Source: Penium margaritaceum (Eukaryota; Streptophyta; Zygnematophyceae; Desmidiales; Peniaceae). From it: DNA of 25,089 nucleotides. Of the stretch, positions 18,921 through 25,089 are shown piece after piece (the stretch's first letter is position 1; the number at the start of each line of letters is the position of its first letter). Under the pieces are notes generated by a model that was not told where the DNA came from, made no database searches, and saw nothing but the letters and a program-made list of their open reading frames with translations. The translations under genes were made by a program, and so were the position numbers. Where the stretch lies: the NCBI GenBank assembly GCA_023375785.1, contig SZWC01002374.1, positions 149,452 to 174,540 on the forward strand. The letters are read 5' to 3'.

Positions 18921-20134
18921 TCCTCCATGGCTCTTTGGATAAGGAGATCTACGTGGCTTAGCCACCAGGCTTTGAGGACGGTGACAAGGTCTGGCGCTTG
19001 TGCAAGTCCTTGTACGGCCTCGAGCAGTCTCCACGGTGTTGGAACCGGGAGATCACTGGCACCTTGACTCGCGCAGGATACGTACAGAGCGAGGCAGACC
19101 CCTCACTCTTCATCCTACCGACACCCGAGCGGTTTACCGCCATCCTGGACTATGTTGATGACCTTCTGATCGCGTCTCCGTCGCTGGAGGCCGTGAAGGA
19201 GGCAAAGGCTGTCCTGCAGACCGCCTACAGGATGAAGGACCTCGGTCCTGCATCGGTGTTTCTTGGTATGGAGATTGTGCGAGATCGTAGACATCGGACA
19301 CTGCTGCTACATCAGGCCCGATACGCACGAGTCGTGGGGGAGCGCTTTAGCGATCTCCTTGGTGCAGTGCCCACTGCTTCCACACCACTCACACCTGATG
19401 GGCAGGATGCCTTGAAGGTGGATGACCCTACACAGTTGGGGGAGACAATGGACGTGACCTTGTACCTCCGTCTTATCGGATCTCTGATGTACCTGGCCAC
19501 TACCACGCGTCCCGACATCGCGTTCGCCATCAACCTCCTCGCTCAGTTCTCGCAGGCTCAACGTGCGAGAGCTCTTCACGCGGCTGTGAGTTTGGTACGG
19601 TACGTGGTCTCCACGCCGTATCTCGGACTCCGCTTTTTTCGGCAGTGTTCGGTGGTCCTTGACGGCTACACTGACAGCGACTGCGCTTGGAGTCCTGACG
19701 GGCGCACTCGTACTGGCTACGTGTTTCTGCTCGGTGGTACCGCTTTGTCTTGGCAAAGCGGGAAGCACGGCTGCATCGCACGTAGCTCGTCGGAGGTAGA
19801 GTATGTGGCTTTGGGGGCAGGGGCTGCTGAGGCAGTTTGGCTGCAGCGCTTGTTTCTTGAGCTTGGGCAGTCAGTACCCGCCATTGTGCTGCGTTGCGAC
19901 AACCAGAGTGCTCTCGCCGTTGCGGAGAACTCTGGTGTTTTTCATGCTCGCACAAAGCACATTGCGGTTGAGCATCACTTCGTTCGTGATCTGGTGGAGC
20001 GACGCGTGATCTCCATCATGTGGGTTGGCACTGACTTGCAGCGAGCTGATTTCTTGACGAAGGCACTTGCCCGCGGAAGGTTCCTGGTGGCCATTCGTTC
20101 TGTTGGGCTTCGCCCCGTGCGCGAAAGTGGTTGA
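18560..20134 (+). pseudogene. Reverse transcriptase / RNase H of copia pol, right contig copy
   Basis: RT continues through two TAG codons (18887 and 18959, the latter in IYVA-stop-PPGF, where copia has Gln). It includes LCKSLYGLEQSPRCWN, the catalytic YVDD at 19151-19162 within DYVDDLLIA, MKDLGPASVFLGMEI and LIGSLMYLATTTRPDIAFA. RNase H follows with GYTDSDCAW (about 19665), SSEVEYVALGA (about 19790) and LRCDNQSALAVAEN (about 19890), giving the D, E and D metal ligands. It ends near HARTKHI and ADFLTKAL. The natural stop is TGA at 20132-20134, about 100 bp before the polypurine tract. The enzyme would make the cDNA; as assembled it is broken. Confidence 0.9.
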
Positions 20135-20227
20135 GTGTGGGATGTACGTTGCCGTCTCATCTGTCTGTGTCACTCACTATGTGGTTGTACCAGTGCTGCA
20201 CGCGTATGGACATGCGTACCATCGGGT

Positions 20228-20237
20228 CATGGGGGAG
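20228..20237 (+). promoter_or_regulatory. Polypurine tract of the plus-strand copia
   Basis: ATGGGGGAG directly before the TG of the 3' LTR. It is the RNase H-resistant primer for plus-strand DNA synthesis. Confidence 0.85.
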
Positions 20238-20873
20238 TGTTGTGCTTTGTGCCATTCCTGTACAGTTTACTGTGACCACCGTGTCCATACTCGTGCAGAT
20301 CCCTGAGGCAGGCGGCCCTGGTGACACCGGCGCGACGACAGGCGGCGGACTACCCGTCTGGAGCTGACCGACCAATGTTCCAGAGCCCCCGATGTCACCG
20401 GGACTCCTTGCTGTGCCTTCTATGTCTTGCAGGCGCCTTTCGACGGACTGGGCATGAGGCCCATTTGCATGTTTTTGCATTGTATACTCGCTGTCAGTCG
20501 ATGGATGCACGCATGTGACCAGTCGCTGCGTCCCTCTTTTGATTCTGCACGTCTAGGTTCAGACGGCGTAGGATTCTGACATGTGTGCGCAGAGTTACGG
20601 CCAAAACAGTGGTTTTGGGCCGGTTTTAGGACAGCTATTGGACTGCCGCGTGCGACACCCGCCGTGCGCAGCGGCAGGTATTCATGCCCTGGACCTGTCA
20701 GTTGTCATTTCTCTCTGCATATGCTATATTGAAGCATTCTGACACTTTGACTTGTGTCTCCTAGCCAAACCCTTGCCGTTGTGTGTACGACCTGTGACTG
20801 TCGTTACCGTCTGACCAAGCACGGACGCCCGGTCAGCGACCGTGTTGCTAGGAAGCTTCTACGCACTTTCTTA
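20238..20873 (+). repeat. 3' LTR of the plus-strand copia element
   Basis: It begins TGTTGTGC, ends TTTCTTA (CA mutated to TA) and is 636 bp long. It aligns along its length with the 5' LTR. It lacks a 5-bp stretch present in the 5' copy near 10298. Its right edge is confirmed by the TSD GAGAG. Confidence 0.95.
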
Positions 20874-20878
20874 GAGAG
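20874..20878. repeat. Target-site duplication GAGAG (right)
   Basis: It equals 10253-10257. The following bases (AGGGCGACAGG) are the original target sequence, which should once have continued directly from 10257. Confidence 0.85.
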
Positions 20879-21519
20879 AGGGCGACAGGTGTATAGGCCA
20901 TGGCTGGGAAGTGGTTGCTGTGAGGCGTTCAAAGGACAGTCGTGTACAGTGGGATTGAGTAGTGTTTGCCACGTTTCTTTACGGGTATGGCAAAGAAAAG
21001 GCCGCACAGACACCATGGATTCTAGCAATGTCGATCTTGTGTCTGCACGAAGAAATTTTCTCATGGAGCTATCTCATCACCGATCTCCGCATATATGTCT
21101 TCCCAACTCAACCCACATCTGATATGAGCAGACACAGGAAACTTCGTCATTAGCAACTGATGCACTATGAAGATTCCATGATCCTGTTGGTGTGTGGGCT
21201 TTGGCCTGACACTCTTATGAGGACAGCGAGGTTGTTTGGAGTGTGGCACGATGTTGTGATTGAGGTTATGCTGGTCGAGACCCGCGCACCTGGTGAGTTC
21301 CACTGGTGTGATGTGGAGACCCATTGCCTCCGTGTGTTAGGTGTGATCCATGCATGATGTGGTCGAGACCCGGGCACTTGGTGGGATGCACCATTGTCAC
21401 GAGGAGACCCTGTGCTGTGGCATGCTTGATCGGTGCTTGTCCTGATTGGTTTCCCGAACCATCCTGTCCTGTCTTTGCTCAGCCATTGTGGCCTTGACGG
21501 ATGTGTCAGCCAGGGGGAG
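20879..21519. other. Probable 3' internal remnant of a third LTR element
   Basis: No pol domain is recognised. The right end runs into a polypurine tract and LTR, so at least the last few hundred bases should be internal sequence of that element. It contains two of the three repeats beginning GGTCGAGACCC (21273 and 21361). The rest shows nothing I can identify. Confidence 0.5.
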
Positions 21520-21800
21520 TGTTGGTATGTGTGGCTTCCACCCGTCACGAGCCACAGCCGTGGCAGCTACGGGTGTACCCGGAGCTGATGGTGAGCGGTG
21601 GCCGCATTGGAGATCGTGACGACCCGACAGGACTCCGGATCGTCCAGGGACTTATCCAGGAGCTACGGCATGACAGGTGTGTGACGCAGATGATGCGTCT
21701 CTACATCCAGACTGGCTGGTTTGCCGTTGCTGGAGTTTTCTCGGAGGTCGAGACCCACGCACCCGGCAGCCTGTACCATTGCGATGAGGAGACCTGCGAC
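21273..21800 (+). repeat. Three dispersed repeats encoding VETxAxG...C.xET
   Basis: Units at 21273-21331, 21361-21414 and 21746-21800 begin GGTCGAGACCC. In each, a frame starting at the GTC gives VET(R/H)A(P/L)G, then an aromatic/His-Cys segment and (E/V)ET. Several third-position differences are silent (GGT/GGC, TGT/TGC). The first two lie before the LTR at 21520 and the third inside it. The three units are in three different frames relative to each other. Confidence 0.6.
21511..21519 (+). promoter_or_regulatory. Polypurine tract of the third LTR element
   Basis: CAGGGGGAG sits directly before TGTTGGTATG, as at the 3' LTR of the plus-strand copia. It shows that 21520-22336 is a 3' LTR with some internal sequence attached, not a solo LTR. 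Confidence 0.7.
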
Positions 21801-22336
21801 TTTGTGTGTGCTTCCTGTCGTGGAAAGCATACGTTGATGTCTCGGTACTGCACTCGTACATTTATGGGTGCTCTTAGTGCAGTTCCGAGTGCTCTAGAGT
21901 TTTCTCGGTGGACAGGCTATTTTGGCCGATTTCCTTGTTTTGCTTGCTACTCGTGTCTGGATGATGCAAACCCACCTTGTGTGGGTCCGTTGCGTAGAGC
22001 TTATTGTTCTGCACGTTTTGGTGCAGACAACGGGTGATTCTGACACCTGAGCAGTGAGTTACGGCTACAACCGTTGTTTTAGGCCAGTTTGAGCAGGTAT
22101 GAAAATACCGCCGCCCTTAACGACTCTAGGCGGCCAGCAACTATTTAGGCTCGTTGTTACTGAGTTGTTAGCTCTCTCTGCATTTATATTCAGTTTCAGT
22201 TTCCTGACACTCTGTTCGTGTCCCAACCCAGACCCTTGCAATTTTGTCTCTAACTTGTGACTGTTGTCACACGCTGACCTGGCGCTGACGCCTAGTGTCG
22301 CGGCAAGTGGTTAGGAAGGTTCCAGGAAACATCTCA
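21520..22336 (+). repeat. 3' LTR of a third, related LTR element
   Basis: It begins TGTTGGTATG and ends AACATCTCA, 817 bp. Its right half shares ordered blocks with the LTR of the plus-strand copia (GAGTTACGGC, CTCTCTGCAT, CTGACACT, ACCCTTGC, TTGTGACTGTTGTCAC, GGAAG-TTC), so the elements are related. I see no matching 5' LTR in the window; it may be lost at the N at 10191. A 178-residue open frame (21501-22037) with several Cys pairs spans its first part, but I do not recognise it. Confidence 0.75.
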
Positions 22337-22579
22337 GATCCCACTTTGCCAAGCGTCATATGTAGCCCAACTGCCATTAAATGAGGCAGCAAAGGCCATG
22401 AACGTCACCAGGGTTTCATCAAGATGGCCACCAAATGAGATAGCTCCTTTTGCTTGTGCGACACACACCGGCTTGGATCCCATGAGCCGGCAGACTGCCT
22501 TGGTCTGCCCTCGTCTTGTGCCACTCGATACATCGAGAGGAAAAGGTGGACACTGTCCAGTCTCTAACACCAGAAGCAC
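22337..22579 (-). pseudogene. Short coding-like fragment abutting the LTR
   Basis: The minus-strand frame reads GAISFGGHLDETLVTFMAFA followed by NGSWATYDAWQSGI and then a TGA that lies wholly inside the LTR (22336-22334). The composition is protein-like, but I do not recognise a family. It could be a 3' exon or exon remnant of the long minus-strand gene to its right, cut by insertion of the third LTR element, or an unrelated fragment. No splice site is proven. Confidence 0.35.
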
Positions 22580-22636
22580 TCATGGCCTAAGCTCCACCCG
22601 CCTCGCAAATGCTGCTGCTGCTATCACTACTGAACC

Positions 22637-25078
22637 TCAGTGCACGGCAACGTGCACAGAGTCGGCGAGCACAGCAGGCTCGCCAGCTTGCTTGTCCGGC
22701 ACCTTTTGTGCTGCGTCCTTTCCAGCGGCCTTGCTGTCACTACGCCTCCACCCAAAAGAGTTTGACCGGACCATCCCGGGCGCAGCTTTACCCAGCACAG
22801 CGCCGCCAAAACCGCCTTTCCTTGTGGGCGACTCCGGCACGGTGGCGCTGGGCCGCTTACCTTCCTCCGCACCCACTGCAACTCCTCGGTTCCTCCCGGG
22901 ACTCGCATTGCCCGCCGGGGGTGCTGTGACGGGCTGCTGCTGCTGTTGCTGTGACTGTCTCGAGCCAAGGCTGGTTCCCCAGCCCGTGCGTCCCGTGAAC
23001 CCTCCCATGCGAGCAGGGCTGCCTGCTCGAGCTGCAGGCTGCTTCAGCACTGGCACAGCAGAAGAAGATAACGAGGTGCCCGCACCTTCTGACGTTGCAC
23101 CAACAGAACTCGAGGAGGCACCTCCCGCAGCACCCGAGGACGAGGGAACTAGTAGGGCCTTAATGCCAGAGGCTATGGAGCGGATGCGGGTGGTCCGCGA
23201 GGGTGAGGCTGGCCGGATGGAAGATGCACGGGCAGGCGACCCAGTCCGGGCCGTCGCGGCAGATGGGTTTCGTGGCCGGTCGACTTTCGGAGACGAAGGG
23301 GTGGAGCCGTTGCTGCGGGACTCTGACCCCACAGGGCTTGCCGCTGCACTCGCTGGACTAGCAGCGTTCCCTCCTGCTGCAGGTCCGACCCGTATTGACT
23401 GTAGTCCATCTGGCCTTGATAATAACTGAGGGATTCTGGGTTGTCCAGCTCTGCTCCCGCCTCCTGTTGTGTCGGTGCCCACGGCCACCTCTGCCGCTGA
23501 ATGGCTGTTGCCTGCCCCCTCCTGCTGATCCTCTGAAGGGAGTTCGGCCGCGACCGGACGTCCCGGGTCCCCACTGGCCAAAACGGCCACACTGTCTGCT
23601 CCGCTCAACCGTCCGCTTCCCCCGAACGGCTCTACATCTGGGCTGCCGCCAGCGGACTTCGCTGCTGGAGCTGCAGCTGCACTGCCCGCATAACCTGCCC
23701 TGTTGACCAAGCTGCTGCTCCTGCTGCTGGACACGCCGACATGTCGGCCTGCAGGAGCACCTGAGGCTGGCCTAGATGGCGAGGATGCACGGGCGCGGAA
23801 CGAGCTAGAGGCACCAGCACCCGAAGTTGCCGAGGACCCTACACGAGCAGGTGACGCTGCACGTACAGGAGAACTCGAGCGGCCTGCATGGGCCCCCGCA
23901 CTGCCCCCTGTGCCTTTGCTACCGAGACCTCCCATAAGGCCTCCTGTGGGTTTCTTACTTAGACTGCTGCTGCTGCTGCCACTGCTGTTCCCAGACGACC
24001 TCTTGCTGCTTGCTGGGCCGTGTTCATGTCCAGCTGCCTCCCCTGCAACAGGGTGCTGTTGCTGCTGTCCTAGCAGCTTCGATTGCTTGTTGCTTAAGGA
24101 CTCGCCGCCCAGCCTCATACCCGTTGCGGTGCTGCTGCTGCCTGCTGCAGTGACACTCGCCCCGTTGCCAGTGCTTGCTGTTGAAAGAGTGGGATTGAGG
24201 CCTGCTGTGCTGGGGCTGCTGCTGCCTGCTGCTGCTCCCTTTGTTCCTGATGCAGTAGCCGCTGAATCCCATTGAACTGCACGAAGGGCATGCTGCAGCT
24301 CCTGCGGCACAACGAGAGCAGCTGCAGGTGCAGCAGCAGCAGCTCTGCTGCTCCTGCTGTGCCCGGATGTGGCCCCAGCCTTGGTCTCCGTGGCATGATG
24401 TCCGACACCCAACCCTCCTGCCCCACCAGCAGCAGCGGCAACAGCAGCAGGCCCGAACGTTGCATTCCAGAAAGCCATAGTGCCCGAGGCCACGGCATGC
24501 AATGGATGGAGGAGTGCTGGGGCAAGCAAGGGGCCTAGAGAGCCGAGGAACACCGACGACTCCCACATGGATTGTGGGAAGCAGCGCTGCAGCAGCAGCA
24601 ATGCTGACGCCCACGTTGTCTCCACAGCCCCTCGAATCTCCTCTGGCAGTGCAAAGGAAGGCGACACTGAGTGCTCCGGCCATGTACCTGGCCTGCCGCT
24701 GCTGCTACTACTGCTGCTCTTGATGCTGCTGATGCTCTGCACACTGTTCATGCTGTCGGAAGGCTCTAGGCCTGATTCGCTGCCAGAAAGAGTTCCGGAC
24801 AAGGGGATGGATGTCCCTCGAGTGCTGCTGCTCCTGGTGCTGCTGCTGCTGCTGCCACTGCTGTATGTCCATCCGAGGCAGAGCACAGAGCGCAGCGAAG
24901 GAGCGGCAAGTCGAAGAAGCAGAACCGCGTCGTTGCTTGTTGCGAGCTTGTCCGCAAGCACCGAGAGCGCACCCAGGAGCCTGATTGCAGAGGAGGCAAG
25001 CACAATGGAAAGGGGAAAATGAGTGGGATGGCGAATGCACGAACACACACTCTTCCTCTCCTCGATCCGTTCATTCAA
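22637..25078 (-). CDS. Long exon, Rif1-like HEAT segment plus disordered tail (tentative)
   Basis: 813 codons are open. The frame has only a non-ATG start (TTG at 25078), so it is probably an internal exon. A pyrimidine-rich stretch ending CTGCAATCAG gives a plausible acceptor with the exon starting near 24980. Residues about 31-70 and 141-209 are hydrophobic and helical. SLGPLLAPALLHPLHAV followed by MAFWNATFG (203-209) resembles a segment of the HEAT-repeat region of Rif1 proteins, which act in replication timing and telomere biology with PP1. From 210 on it is Ser/Ala/Gly/Pro-rich with many SP and SPxR sites and short polyQ, so probably disordered. I found no RVxF/SILK motif with confidence. 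It ends at TGA 22639-22637, possibly inside an intron (candidate donor AAAAG|GTGCCG near 22703). A different HEAT protein is possible. Confidence 0.45.
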   Translation of the reverse strand: MNERIEERKSVCSCIRHPTHFPLSIVLASSAIRLLGALSVLADKLATSNDAVLLLRLAAPSLRSVLCLGWTYSSGSSSSSTRSSSTRGTSIPLSGTLSGSESGLEPSDSMNSVQSISSIKSSSSSSSGRPGTWPEHSVSPSFALPEEIRGAVETTWASALLLLQRCFPQSMWESSVFLGSLGPLLAPALLHPLHAVASGTMAFWNATFGPAAVAAAAGGAGGLGVGHHATETKAGATSGHSRSSRAAAAAPAAALVVPQELQHALRAVQWDSAATASGTKGAAAGSSSPSTAGLNPTLSTASTGNGASVTAAGSSSTATGMRLGGESLSNKQSKLLGQQQQHPVAGEAAGHEHGPASSKRSSGNSSGSSSSSLSKKPTGGLMGGLGSKGTGGSAGAHAGRSSSPVRAASPARVGSSATSGAGASSSFRARASSPSRPASGAPAGRHVGVSSSRSSSLVNRAGYAGSAAAAPAAKSAGGSPDVEPFGGSGRLSGADSVAVLASGDPGRPVAAELPSEDQQEGAGNSHSAAEVAVGTDTTGGGSRAGQPRIPQLLSRPDGLQSIRVGPAAGGNAASPASAAASPVGSESRSNGSTPSSPKVDRPRNPSAATARTGSPARASSIRPASPSRTTRIRSIASGIKALLVPSSSGAAGGASSSSVGATSEGAGTSLSSSAVPVLKQPAARAGSPARMGGFTGRTGWGTSLGSRQSQQQQQQPVTAPPAGNASPGRNRGVAVGAEEGKRPSATVPESPTRKGGFGGAVLGKAAPGMVRSNSFGWRRSDSKAAGKDAAQKVPDKQAGEPAVLADSVHVAVH

Positions 25079-25089
25079 CCTCCTCTCCT

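Larger units (their letters stand above)
10258..20873 (+). mobile_element. Ty1/copia LTR retrotransposon, structurally complete but interrupted
   Basis: LTRs at 10258-10897 and 20238-20873 begin TG; the left ends CA and the right TA. They are flanked by a perfect 5-bp TSD GAGAG (10253-10257, 20874-20878). A primer-binding site, CAG-rich leader, gag, protease, integrase, RT, RNase H and polypurine tract follow in order. By eye the LTRs differ by roughly 4-5%, mostly point changes plus one 5-bp indel near 10298. Three things inflate or break it: a nested LTR element at 13427-15824, an assembly duplication of 418 bp around N 18502, and five in-frame TAG codons (12903, 13161, 18126, 18887, 18959). 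The first copy of the duplicated RT block has TGG where the second has the TAG at 18887. It is non-functional as assembled. Confidence 0.95.

Noticed and set aside
11763..20134. Reassignment of TAG to glutamine as the reason for in-frame TAGs
   Set aside because: Several TAGs stand at tryptophan sites, and one is TGG in the overlapping copy. Methylation-driven decay explains both Gln and Trp sites. Kept only as an alternative in the findings.
21501..22037. 178-residue plus-strand frame as a real gene
   Set aside because: It starts before the LTR edge and lies mostly within LTR sequence. No known domain is seen, and Cys pairs alone are not enough. Mentioned only with the repeat finding.
22398..23429. 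343-residue plus-strand frame
   Set aside because: It is antisense to the long minus-strand exon. The minus strand is open over 813 codons and has helical, family-like sequence, while this frame is Pro/Ala-rich and unrecognisable.
1..25089. CRISPR arrays, rRNA genes, bacterial promoters or ribosome-binding sites
   Set aside because: No regularly spaced short repeats, no rRNA-like sequence, and the window is clearly eukaryotic.

Overview
This window looks like a repeat-dominated nuclear segment from a plant-lineage eukaryote. I can place it no more precisely than land plant or green/charophyte alga, and that is inference. The reasons are two Ty1/copia-type LTR retrotransposons, one carrying the tRNA-iMet-type primer site typical of plant copia elements; 5-bp target-site duplications (TSDs); in-frame stop codons that look like CHG-methylation damage; GA, CT and CAG microsatellites; and one long host-like exon with low-complexity Ser/Ala/Gln tracts. 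There are no operons, no bacterial features and no CRISPR.

Layout. 1-588: no gene seen, with a GA microsatellite. About 589-9055: an old, heavily decayed Ty1/copia element on the minus strand, bounded by diverged direct-repeat LTRs (about 589-1614 and 8340-9055). Reading leftwards it holds a CAG-rich leader, gag with a zinc knuckle, protease, integrase, reverse transcriptase (YVDD) and RNase H. 9056-10252: non-coding, with a 191-bp-period tandem duplication and a one-base assembly gap at 10191. 10258-20873: a much better preserved Ty1/copia element on the plus strand, with 640/636-bp LTRs, 5-bp TSD GAGAG, primer-binding site, a CAG-rich leader of about 860 bp, gag, protease, integrase, RT/RNase H and polypurine tract. 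It is interrupted by in-frame TAG codons.

A second LTR element (13427-15824, probably minus strand) is nested inside it, between gag and protease. The nested element is flanked by TSD CAGAC, and taking it out with one TSD leaves gag and pol in one reading frame. An assembly fault sits in the RT gene: the 418 bp on the two sides of a single N at 18502 are near-identical copies.

20879-22336: the 3' end of a third, related LTR element (polypurine tract plus an 817-bp LTR). Its LTR edge abuts a short minus-strand coding-like fragment (22337-22579). 22637-25078: one long minus-strand open exon. Its N-terminal part is helical, with a WNATFG segment that recalls the HEAT region of Rif1-type telomere/replication-timing proteins. 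The rest is a long disordered Ser/Ala/Gly/Pro/Gln tail. It is probably part of the only host gene here, truncated by the window edge.

Most of the biology is therefore retrotransposon layering: an old minus-strand copia, a younger plus-strand copia, a third LTR element inserted inside it, and a fourth LTR fragment against a host gene. The points most worth a second look are the TAG-only stop spectrum, the nested insertion, the CAG-repeat leaders shared by both copia elements, a triple TGACGTCA-like site upstream of gag, and structured tandem repeats at 6795-7199.
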